From Porticoccaceae bacterium (GTDB lineage: Bacteria; Pseudomonadota; Gammaproteobacteria; Pseudomonadales; Porticoccaceae): a stretch of DNA of 5,053 bases. A program made the position numbers and the translations under genes. Shown piece after piece: positions 1 through 5,053 of this stretch (position 1 is the stretch's first letter; every line of letters starts with the position of its first letter). Where the stretch lies: assembly GCA_002692165.1 (NCBI GenBank), contig NZJL01000007.1, forward strand, positions 12,556-17,608, read 5' to 3'. The notes under the pieces are model-generated. The model searched no databases. It was given only the letters and a program-made list of their open reading frames with translations, and was not told the origin of the DNA.

Positions 1-251
1 AGCCCTTGCTGCTGAATGGCGTCAACCAAACTTGAATTGATGATCTCACCAACCACCTCCTGCCGAACCCCCTTTCCGTATTGCCGTTTTACTACGTTGA
101 GCGGCACCTTTCCTTTCCGGAAACCTTTTAGCTTGACAGTTTTCTTGGCTTGTTCTAACCGATCTAATACTTCTCGATCGACTCGTTCGGCTGGAAGTTC
201 AATTTTTAGTTGTCGTTCCAAACCTTCACTCGACTCCACAGAAACCCGCAT
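1..251 (-). CDS. tig: Trigger factor, N-terminal ribosome-binding part (cut by window edge)
   Basis: Trigger factor is the ribosome-bound chaperone and peptidyl-prolyl isomerase that meets nascent chains at the exit tunnel. The 83 visible residues match its N-terminal ribosome-binding domain from the first residue (MRVSVESSEGLERQL...). The signature GFRKGKVP falls at residues 43-50, so F44-R45-K46 sit at the same positions as the E. coli residues that dock on ribosomal protein L23. It continues with VVKRQYG, also typical of the family. The isomerase and C-terminal domains lie beyond position 1. The ATG at 251-249 is chosen because the domain starts exactly there and an AGAGGAAG-type ribosome binding site lies just upstream. 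The gene begins 38 bp after the tRNA-Leu on the same strand, so the two are probably co-transcribed. No damage is seen in this part. Confidence 0.95.
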   Translation of the reverse strand, partial: MRVSVESSEGLERQLKIELPAERVDREVLDRLEQAKKTVKLKGFRKGKVPLNVVKRQYGKGVRQEVVGEIINSSLVDAIQQQG

Positions 252-289
252 TGTTCTTCCTCTAGTTCGATTAGTTAACAGATGACCTA

Positions 290-374
<85 letters not shown>

Positions 375-382
375 ATAAAAAA

Positions 383-397
383 GGCTTTTTGAATTTT
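383..397 (+). repeat. Left copy of 15-bp direct repeat
   Basis: GGCTTTTTGAATTTT occurs here and again, identically and in the same orientation, at 713-727. This copy lies between the probable -10 box of the tRNA-Leu promoter and the tRNA 5' end, and overlaps that box. The stretch between the two copies is gene-free. No terminal inverted repeats adjoin it, so a transposon origin is not supported. An old local duplication of promoter-proximal DNA is possible. Confidence 0.75.
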
Positions 398-420
398 ATC
401 TCACGGACCGGCTTGCCCAA
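393..420 (-). promoter_or_regulatory. Probable promoter of tRNA-Leu and tig
   Basis: Read on the minus strand, TTGGGC (415-420) lies 16 bp before TAAAAT (393-398), a reasonable sigma-70 pair. Transcription would start near 386, about a dozen bases before the mature tRNA 5' end at 374, as expected for a tRNA gene. The -10 box overlaps the left copy of the 15-bp repeat at 383-397. This is inferred from sequence alone, and the -35 box is only a partial match. Confidence 0.45.
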
Positions 421-534
421 TATTCTTGAGAAAATTTGACATGGAAAGAGTTTGCCATAACCTATAATTGTCGGCAACTAATTAGAACTAGACTGAGCAA
501 AGTGTCTGACCCAAGATTGTTAGAATTCTCTATT

Positions 535-579
535 CGCGGAGAAAGGCTTCTTCGCCCATCGACGCTGGATGACTCCGCG
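535..579. other. Possible small three-way-junction fold
   Basis: CGCGGAG (535-541) is the exact reverse complement of CTCCGCG (573-579). The 31 bases between them can form two short hairpins, GGC-ttcttc-GCC (545-556) and CATC-gacgctg-GATG (557-571). Together these give a compact three-helix shape. TATAAT at 463-468 would be a -10 box for a rightward transcript through it, but its -35 spacing is poor. No clear terminator follows. The outer stem is the only part with real strength, so this is a weak structural candidate and not a called RNA gene. Confidence 0.2.
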
Positions 580-712
580 CATCATTTTTAGAAACCATAA
601 TAAGTTGGATGCCATTTAGCCAATTAATGTTGCTTCACGCCCGACCGATAGTCAATCGATTATTGATTTTCTTGAATAAATCTCTCATTCTTTCGAATGG
701 ATAAAATAATCC

Positions 713-727
713 GGCTTTTTGAATTTT
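713..727 (+). repeat. Right copy of 15-bp direct repeat
   Basis: This is the exact second copy of the repeat at 383-397. On the minus strand both copies are preceded by a TAAAA-type run, and this one has two extra A residues. The similarity therefore extends slightly past the exact core and resembles a duplicated -10/leader segment. It lies 65 bp before the preferred start of the isomerase gene, where it could contribute AT-rich promoter DNA. Confidence 0.75.
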
Positions 728-745
728 TTATGACCACCTTAGAAA

Positions 746-782
746 TATGATAGTATTTCGTGTGAAAAAAAGAGGATTAGGG
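746..782 (+). promoter_or_regulatory. Candidate -10 box and ribosome binding site of the isomerase gene
   Basis: TATGAT (746-751) is a five-of-six match to a -10 box, without a convincing -35. It would start transcription near 758. AGGG at 779-782 then lies 9 bp before the ATG at 792. The earlier in-frame ATG at 747 overlaps this box and has no Shine-Dalgarno sequence before it. Together these favour translation from 792. The promoter part is weak and the ribosome binding site part is better supported. Confidence 0.35.
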
Positions 783-791
783 TATGACATC

Positions 792-1646
792 ATGCAAATA
801 GAGGACTTTCCTAAACTAAAAACACTAAACGTGTCTATTGATAATGGCGTGGCGGAAATTAAATTTTGCAGACCTGAAAAACTAAACTCAATGAACGCAT
901 TTTTTTGGAGTGAGTTACCCTCAGTATTAAAAGCTATCGATAAAAAGGCCGCCGCACGGGTTGCTATCATATGTGCAAATGGTAAACATTTCACTGCCGG
1001 AATGGATTTGGCCATTTTCCAACATATGCTAAGTCGTTTTGATGGCGAACCTGCTCGACGGGCTGAGCAACTTAGGTCAGGTATTCTCGAACTGCAGGAC
1101 GCATTCAACGTTATTGAACAAATTCGTTTACCTGTTATCGCAGCTATAAGGGGTGCTTGCGTTGGTGGTGGTGTGGATCTAGTGTGCGCGACAGACATCC
1201 GATTTTGCACTGAAGATGCATTTTTTGTAATTAAGGAAACGGCGTTGGGTATTACCGCTGATGTGGGAACACTTCAAAGACTTCAGCATGTTATGCCTTC
1301 GGGTCTCGCGCGCGAGCTGGCGTATACAAGCCGGCCTTTGGGGGCAGCAGAGGCATTGTCTTGTGGTTTCGTGAACTACGTTTGCAGTGATTACGATCAG
1401 CTTATGGCGCATGCGCGCGCTACGGCAGAACAAATAGCTGCTCATTCTCCCGTTGCGGTCCATGGCACAAAAGTTATGCTCAATTATAGCCGAGACCATA
1501 ACGTTTCAGACAGTTTGGATTACGTTGCGACTTGGCAAGCAGGAATGCTTCAGGTTGCTGACATGCAAGAGTCGTTTCAGGCAGCGAAGGAAAATAGGCC
1601 CAGTCAATTTGAAGATCTTTATTTTCGCAGGAGCGCCATCAAATAG
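792..1646 (+). CDS. Delta3,5-delta2,4-dienoyl-CoA isomerase (ECH1 type)
   Basis: This is a 284-residue protein of the crotonase (enoyl-CoA hydratase/isomerase) fold. The ECH1 branch moves the double bonds of 3,5-dienoyl-CoA to 2,4-dienoyl-CoA in beta-oxidation of unsaturated fatty acids. KHFTAGMDL (residues 65-73) and GACVGGGVD (121-129) are the two oxyanion-hole segments. D129, E149 (in FFVIKE) and D157 (in ITADVG) have the same 20 and 8 residue spacing as rat ECH1 D176, E196 and D204, so the full dienoyl-isomerase triad is present. ADVGTLQRL, SPVAV.GTKVMLNYSRDH and the C-terminal DYVATWQAGMLQ are also characteristic of this branch. The 792 start is preferred over 747 because it has AGGG upstream and matches the family N-terminus; the longer form adds 15 basic, atypical residues. 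It could be monocistronic or transcribed with hisA, 140 bp downstream. Exact substrate is inferred. Confidence 0.88.
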   Translation: MQIEDFPKLKTLNVSIDNGVAEIKFCRPEKLNSMNAFFWSELPSVLKAIDKKAAARVAIICANGKHFTAGMDLAIFQHMLSRFDGEPARRAEQLRSGILELQDAFNVIEQIRLPVIAAIRGACVGGGVDLVCATDIRFCTEDAFFVIKETALGITADVGTLQRLQHVMPSGLARELAYTSRPLGAAEALSCGFVNYVCSDYDQLMAHARATAEQIAAHSPVAVHGTKVMLNYSRDHNVSDSLDYVATWQAGMLQVADMQESFQAAKENRPSQFEDLYFRRSAIK

Positions 1647-1653
1647 CCTTTTA

Positions 1654-1685
1654 CTGCCAGCATGCGCAGTGTGCTCAGCAGGCAG
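1654..1685 (+). terminator. Weak hairpin after the isomerase gene
   Basis: CTGCC (1654-1658) pairs with GGCAG (1681-1685), and inside them AGCA (1659-1662) pairs with TGCT (1672-1675), giving a bulged stem just after the stop codon at 1646. It is followed by GGCGGTTTAAAT and lacks a proper U run. It may attenuate transcription towards hisA or stabilise the 3' end, but it is not a textbook intrinsic terminator. Confidence 0.25.
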
Positions 1686-1725
1686 GGCGGTTTAAATACT
1701 CCGTATTTATCACAAAGCCAGGCTG

Positions 1726-1778
1726 AAGGAGTCAAATTAATGGGATCCCAGATTCTCGTATCTGAAATATACCCGAGG
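1726..1778 (+). promoter_or_regulatory. Leader of hisA: two ribosome binding sites and a hairpin
   Basis: AAGGAG (1726-1731) lies 8 bp before an ATG at 1740, and GAGG (1775-1778) lies 8 bp before the hisA ATG at 1787. Between them CAGAT (1749-1753) and ATCTG (1760-1764) can form a five-pair hairpin with a six-base loop. A ten-base palindrome TGGGATCCCA covers 1741-1750. The GAGG site decides the hisA start: an in-frame GTG at 1778 overlaps it and cannot use it. The upstream site is the stronger of the two but serves only a very short frame. Confidence 0.55.
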
Positions 1779-1811
1779 TGGCGATCATGTCAATTTTCCG
1801 TCCTTGCATAG
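1740..1811 (+). CDS. Possible 23-residue leader peptide overlapping the hisA start
   Basis: ATG at 1740 follows an excellent ribosome binding site (AAGGAG, 8-bp spacing). It opens a 23-codon frame that begins MGSQILVSEIYP and ends at TAG 1809-1811. The frame runs 25 bases into hisA in another frame, so ribosomes translating it would pass over the hisA site and stop just inside the gene, which would suit translational coupling. It has no histidine codons, so it is not a classical his attenuator peptide. No homologous family is recognised, and the first dozen residues could be a remnant of another gene. The evidence is the ribosome binding site and the position only. Confidence 0.3.
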   Translation: MGSQILVSEIYPRWRSCQFSVLA

Positions 1812-2554
1812 ACCTCCATGACGGGCTAGTTAAGCAAATAGTGGGTGGCAAGCTCACCCATAATAAGGCTATTGTGAACCATGTAAGTCCGCATGACGCT
1901 GCACACTTCGCTGCTCTCTATCGAGATAGTGGTTTGCAGGGAGGGCACATCATCTCACTTGGCGAGAACAACCGGGAGCAAGTATTGTCTGCCCTGAAAA
2001 CATTCCCTGGTGGCTTGCAATATGGAGGAGGCGTTACAGCGCAAAATGCAGGTGTCTACATAGAAGCAGGGGCGTCCCACGTCATTGTAACTTCTTACCT
2101 ATTTGAACAAGGTTCATTCTCGCCGGCGCGTCTCGAGGAGCTGGTGCGCGCAGTGGGAAGGGAACACATAGTCATCGATTTAAGTTGTCGAAAAACCACC
2201 GCCGGTTGGGTTGTCTCAACAAACCGTTGGCAAACACTTACGGAGCAAATCATTGATGCTGAATCAATAAAAAAGTTGGAAGCCAATTGCAATGAGTTTC
2301 TTATCCATAGTGCAGACGTGGAGGGAATGCAAGCTGGAATGGATGAACAGCTTATTAAGCTCTTGGGGACCATTTGTAATTTACCTACAACATATGCTGG
2401 TGGTGGTCGTTCAGTGAAAGATCTTGAGAAAATACAAGAGCTGTCTAGAGGAAAAATAGATCTCTCAATTGGAAGTGCTTTGGACATATTCGGCGGAAAT
2501 GGTATCACTTTGGAACAATGCATCTATTGGAATCAAGCGACAAAGGCAACATAA
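1787..2554 (+). CDS. hisA: Eukaryotic-type HisA: ProFAR isomerase (EC 5.3.1.16)
   Basis: HisA opens the ribose of ProFAR to give PRFAR, the fourth step of histidine synthesis, in the cytoplasm. This 255-residue (beta-alpha)8 barrel matches the eukaryotic HIS6 branch, not the usual bacterial one. Diagnostic stretches shared with yeast His6, as I recall it, are CIDLHDG..KQIVGG (residues 7-21), QYGGGV (78-83), VIVTSYLF (99-106), IDLSCRKT (130-137), NRWQTLT (146-152), NEFLIHSADVEG (169-180), YAGGGRSV (203-210) and DIFGGN (233-238). D9 and D131 take the positions of the two catalytic aspartates, and the glycine-rich loops around 80-82, 204-206 and 229-230 are the two phosphate-binding sides. The ATG at 1787 is chosen for its GAGG site; a GTG at 1778 would add three residues. 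No hisH, hisF or hisI adjoins it. Its neighbours are unrelated and the next gene converges on it. Transfer from, or shared descent with, a eukaryotic lineage is inferred. Confidence 0.9.
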   Translation: MSIFRPCIDLHDGLVKQIVGGKLTHNKAIVNHVSPHDAAHFAALYRDSGLQGGHIISLGENNREQVLSALKTFPGGLQYGGGVTAQNAGVYIEAGASHVIVTSYLFEQGSFSPARLEELVRAVGREHIVIDLSCRKTTAGWVVSTNRWQTLTEQIIDAESIKKLEANCNEFLIHSADVEGMQAGMDEQLIKLLGTICNLPTTYAGGGRSVKDLEKIQELSRGKIDLSIGSALDIFGGNGITLEQCIYWNQATKAT

Positions 2555-2674
2555 AATCATGGGGATCGGGAATCGGATTCCAAAATTTCACTGAGCTTTT
2601 ATCTGATCCTCAAAATTGCTATGTTAACTTAATTCTTTATCCTTGCGACAACAATCACTGTTGAGTGGATCCTC
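2555..2674. terminator. Convergent gap with weak hairpins only
   Basis: Two genes end facing each other here, so transcription should stop in both directions. The best hairpins are GGAAT-cgg-ATTCC (2569-2581), followed by AAAATTTC, and CAACA-atcac-TGTTG (2649-2663), which overlaps CACT-gttg-AGTG (2656-2667). All have stems of only four or five pairs without a strong T run. They could act as weak bidirectional terminators. Rho-dependent termination is equally possible. Confidence 0.25.
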
Positions 2675-4789
2675 TCACAAACGAATCTCAAAGCCAAAAT
2701 TCACACTTCGGGGCGTCCCAGGAAAGTAACGGTATCCGGTGAACCCAGTATAGTCTGCTCGTTTGGCATATGCTTTGTCGGACATGTTATACAAACGACC
2801 ATATATGGTGACGTCTGAACTAATTTTCCAAGAGGTTCGGAGATTTAACAGATCATGACCCTCATAGCGGTGGATGTTTTGCGGTTCAAGGAAGTAACCG
2901 CCCATTTTTAACCACTCTAATTCGACAAGCGAATCAGGCATAATTTTCCAGGCGATTCTCGCGCTGCCGAAGTTCCTAGGCGCAGTATCAACGTCGTTCC
3001 CTTCAATCGGGATCCGTCCGCCTTCACCGTCACTGACCATAGCAGGATTGTTATCATACCTGTGACGAACGCGAGTACCACTAAACGAGGCCCTTAGCTT
3101 TTCTGATAAGTCGAAGGACATTTCAAACTCCACGCCACGGTGTTTAGTTTTGCCATCGCTCACATTGTTATAATTGGTATCTCTGAAAATGACGTTGTCC
3201 TTGGACATATCATAAATTGATGTGGCTATCGAAAATTGATCGGTCTGGTGCTTGAGTCCAACTTCAACACTCCCCATCTCTTCAGGTTTCAAATCGGCTA
3301 CCTCTTGCCCACGCTGAAGCCGATATAACTCCGTAGCCTGAGGGGCCCTGAATGCACTCCCGACGCGCACGAAAGCCAAACTGTTTCTCGCTAATTGATA
3401 GCGCATCGAAAGATCAAACGAACTGCTATCGTAACTATTTATGGCACTTGGCGGCCGACTATAACGACAACCTCCGAAGCCACAGACAGACCCATCCTCT
3501 TTTGCCCGACCGGCAAGCATTTTATTTGTGTAGTCATACCGCATCGATTCATACCGACTTCCAAATGTAAACGATAGCTCACTACTGACAGCCCAATTGA
3601 ATTCAGCAAACGGAGCCCATTGCATTGCGCTCACTTCATAGTCATATTGTTTTCCCGATGGGATTGTGGCCCTTAAAAAGGCCGATCCTTGGGTGGCCGA
3701 GCTCTGTGTCTGTCGGAGGTATGCGCTGGTATATTCTGCATCAATGCCCAACGTTAATTTGACATGTTCAGAAGCTTCCGAGAGAACAGAAAGTTGAACG
3801 CCAAAACCCCGCTGTCCATTCTCCTCCAAAGGCTTCCCTGGCAGAAAGTGTTGTAGGAATTTCATTTCTGTTTTGCGGAAGTAGGGGGTCACCAGCACTG
3901 TGCCGAGTGAAGACTTACCCTTTAACTTGCTCCAAAGTCTAATCGCTTGCGCGTCCCTATATGCCTCGGGGTTGGGGTTTTGCTTAGCTAATTCTTCGAT
4001 TTTGAAAGAATCCTTGCCCGTAATATATCCGGCAGTCTCCTGATTGAGATTGATCAGCGTAAGGCCGGAGCTGTAACTAAAGCGCTCGCCCCAATAAGCG
4101 TGTCGAAAGCTCAGCTTTTCCTGATCAACACCAGAATCATCACGATATCCGTCATCGCGTGTTAAGGTTGCATGCATTGCGATGGTGTGGTCAGAAGATC
4201 TGCCCTTCACTCCGAAGCGCAGGCGACTATGGCCGTGCTCTCCGACATCACCACCCAGAAATCCGGGAGCGTCCGCATCCGGCGTCACCACATTTACAAC
4301 CCCATGCATCGCATTCGACCCGTAAAGCGCCGTACCTGAACCCCTCAAAACCTCGATACGATCAGCAGCTTCAGTATGTGCCTCAAAAAGCTCGTTAATA
4401 TTACAAAATCCAGCGGCGCGAAGCGGGATTCCGTCTTCCGTCATTAAAAATCCGCCACACCCTCCGGCACCCGTCAAAACAGGCGAGCGCACGGCGGGCA
4501 AATACTCTTGACCGTTACCACGATTAATATTGACTCCCGCAAGCCGGTTCAACGACTCCTGAACGTGAGTGTGGCCAATCAACCTCAGCTCATCGGCCTC
4601 AAGGCTTGATGCACTTCCGTTGATTGATGTTATGCTAACTGGGACGCGGGAACCAATCGTGATTACCTGCTCTAAAATCGCATCACCTGGCCGATCTGCA
4701 TCCGAAAGCGCATTAGCGACCACAGTCAGGCAAGAGATAAACATTAACAGCCCGACGTTAATTGCGATGATAATAGGGTTAAGTTTCAT
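2675..4789 (-). CDS. TonB-dependent outer-membrane receptor, ligand unknown
   Basis: This 704-residue protein is complete and of normal length for a TonB-dependent receptor. Such proteins import scarce ligands across the outer membrane using TonB-ExbB-ExbD energy. A signal peptide (residues 1-27, basic start, hydrophobic core, likely cut after VANA) precedes a TonB-box-like EQVITIGSR (40-48). The plug spans about 50-170, with VQESLNRLAGVNI, MTEDGIPLR and the typical IEVLRGSGTALYGSNAMHGVVNV. The rest is the 22-strand barrel, including FRAPQATELYRLQRGQ (480-494) and a family-like end, GTPRSVNFGFEIRL. Two cysteine pairs stand out: C111/C129 in the plug and C436/C441 in CGFGGC, probably in an outside loop. 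The last residue is leucine, not the usual aromatic. The ATG at 4789 has a weak AGG site 8 bp upstream. No transporter or Fur-type box is recognised nearby, so siderophore, cobalamin, metal or another ligand cannot be chosen. Confidence 0.93.
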   Translation of the reverse strand: MKLNPIIIAINVGLLMFISCLTVVANALSDADRPGDAILEQVITIGSRVPVSITSINGSASSLEADELRLIGHTHVQESLNRLAGVNINRGNGQEYLPAVRSPVLTGAGGCGGFLMTEDGIPLRAAGFCNINELFEAHTEAADRIEVLRGSGTALYGSNAMHGVVNVVTPDADAPGFLGGDVGEHGHSRLRFGVKGRSSDHTIAMHATLTRDDGYRDDSGVDQEKLSFRHAYWGERFSYSSGLTLINLNQETAGYITGKDSFKIEELAKQNPNPEAYRDAQAIRLWSKLKGKSSLGTVLVTPYFRKTEMKFLQHFLPGKPLEENGQRGFGVQLSVLSEASEHVKLTLGIDAEYTSAYLRQTQSSATQGSAFLRATIPSGKQYDYEVSAMQWAPFAEFNWAVSSELSFTFGSRYESMRYDYTNKMLAGRAKEDGSVCGFGGCRYSRPPSAINSYDSSSFDLSMRYQLARNSLAFVRVGSAFRAPQATELYRLQRGQEVADLKPEEMGSVEVGLKHQTDQFSIATSIYDMSKDNVIFRDTNYNNVSDGKTKHRGVEFEMSFDLSEKLRASFSGTRVRHRYDNNPAMVSDGEGGRIPIEGNDVDTAPRNFGSARIAWKIMPDSLVELEWLKMGGYFLEPQNIHRYEGHDLLNLRTSWKISSDVTIYGRLYNMSDKAYAKRADYTGFTGYRYFPGTPRSVNFGFEIRL

Positions 4790-4812
4790 TTGTGAGACCT
4801 GCTTCGTGAGTT

Positions 4813-4863
4813 CTACTCGGGTCCTACTGACCCTTCTAAAAATTGCTGAACAAGATTGAGCAT
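4813..4863 (-). other. Receptor leader: mini-frame with GGAGG site and hairpins
   Basis: On the minus strand GGAGG (4875-4879) stands 11 bp before an ATG at 4863. This opens a 16-codon frame, MLNLVQQFLEGSVGPE, ending at TAG 4815-4813. The end of the frame overlaps the hairpin GGGTC-agtag-GACCC (4819-4833), directly followed by GAGT-aga-ACTC. The receptor ATG follows 23 bp after the stop codon. The spacing to GGAGG is longer than ideal and the peptide has no known relatives, so translation is uncertain. The five-pair hairpin lacks a T run and does not look like a terminator of the upstream gene. Confidence 0.2.
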
Positions 4864-4914
4864 GACAGTGTTAACCTCCAATCTGCGAGCCCATCCGTGT
4901 AGTATCGTGACAAG

Positions 4915-5053
4915 TCAAGAGAGCGTCTCGTCCTCAAATGTAAGCCCAGCATTTTTACGTAACCTTCTAATTAACTGCGAACCAAAGACTGGAGCGGGGG
5001 TCCAAACGCCGCCGTCAGCAATGTCAGGATTACGCAAAAGGCAAACCCCAGCT
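4915..5053 (-). CDS. Saccharopine-dehydrogenase-family protein, C-terminal end (cut by window edge)
   Basis: Reading the minus strand from 5052 gives 45 codons ending at TGA 4917-4915. The stretch GGVWTPAPVFGSQLIRRL followed by AGLTFE is the pattern I recall for the C-terminus of proteins annotated as saccharopine dehydrogenase-like or trans-acting enoyl reductase. In these, an N-terminal Rossmann domain binds NAD(P) and the substrate is often unknown. Only the tail is visible, so no catalytic residue or nucleotide-binding motif can be checked, and true lysine metabolism should not be assumed. The gene runs in the same direction as the receptor, 125 bp upstream of it, so co-transcription is possible. 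The other two minus-strand frames at this edge close early or show no similarity. Confidence 0.7.
   Translation of the reverse strand, partial: AGVCLLRNPDIADGGVWTPAPVFGSQLIRRLRKNAGLTFEDETLS

Larger units (their letters stand above)
375..791. other. Intergenic region without a supported gene
   Basis: This gap of about 417 bp separates the leftward tRNA-Leu/tig unit from the rightward isomerase gene, so it should hold divergent promoters. I found no open frame here with a ribosome binding site and recognisable product. It contains the tRNA promoter, a TTGACA (436-441) and a TATAAT (463-468) that are 21 bp apart, an inverted repeat pair at 535-541 and 573-579, a TCAAT-N5-ATTGA inverted repeat at 652-666, and two copies of a 15-bp direct repeat. 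The part nearest the isomerase gene is strongly AT-rich. Confidence 0.7.

Noticed and set aside
16..285. Open frame of 89 codons on the plus strand at the left edge
   Set aside because: It is antisense to the trigger factor gene, which has clear family motifs.
436..468. TTGACA (436-441) and TATAAT (463-468) as a consensus rightward promoter
   Set aside because: The spacer is 21 bp, too long for a normal sigma-70 promoter, and no well-spaced partner was found for either box. Kept only as a remark in the gap description.
730..750. Six-codon frame (MTTLEI) just before the isomerase, ending in an ATGA overlap with the ATG at 747
   Set aside because: It has no ribosome binding site, and the ATG it overlaps is probably not the real start.
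728..1210. Open frame of 160 codons on the minus strand opposite the isomerase
   Set aside because: It is antisense to a well-conserved gene, has a low-complexity composition typical of shadow frames, and resembles no family.
1700..1790. Classical histidine attenuator before hisA
   Set aside because: No run of His codons, no terminator/antiterminator pair with a T run, and no T-box signature was seen.
2095..2523. Open frame of 142 codons on the minus strand within hisA
   Set aside because: It is fully antisense to a conserved enzyme and shows no recognisable protein features.
2673..4797. TCTCACAAAYGAA as inverted copies at the stop and start of the receptor gene, like the ends of a mobile element
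   Set aside because: The 13-bp match has one mismatch, and several such pairs are expected by chance in a 5-kb window. There is no transposase and no target-site duplication.

Overview
This looks like bacterial chromosome, most likely from a gammaproteobacterium. The left edge has a tRNA-Leu directly upstream of tig, an arrangement I recall from Pseudomonas-type genomes, and the TonB-dependent receptor implies a Gram-negative outer membrane. Base composition is moderate, with AT-rich gaps between genes. I cannot name the genus.

Layout from left to right. (1) Positions 1-374, minus strand: the 5' part of the trigger factor gene, cut by the window edge, preceded by a tRNA-Leu(UAG). The tRNA has a plausible promoter at 393-420. 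(2) Positions 375-791: a gap with no gene I can support. It holds an exact 15-bp direct repeat (383-397 and 713-727), a possible small three-way-junction fold and some promoter-like boxes. (3) Positions 792-2554, plus strand: a dienoyl-CoA isomerase of the ECH1 type with its catalytic acidic triad intact, then after 140 bp a HisA of the eukaryotic (yeast HIS6) type. A 23-codon reading frame with a very good ribosome binding site overlaps the hisA start. (4) Positions 2555-2674: a convergent gap with only weak hairpins. (5) Positions 2675-4789, minus strand: a complete 704-residue TonB-dependent outer-membrane receptor. (6) Positions 4790-4914: its leader region, with two small hairpins and a 16-codon mini-frame. 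(7) Positions 4915-5053, minus strand: the last 45 codons of a saccharopine-dehydrogenase-family protein, cut by the right edge.

The genes do not form one obvious pathway. Trigger factor and tRNA-Leu belong to translation and protein folding, the isomerase to breakdown of unsaturated fatty acids, HisA to histidine synthesis, and the receptor to uptake of an unknown ligand. The most unusual item is the stand-alone eukaryotic-type HisA, which sits outside any his operon. I see no CRISPR array, transposase, integrase, defence system or secondary-metabolite cluster, and nothing I would call a new multi-gene system.
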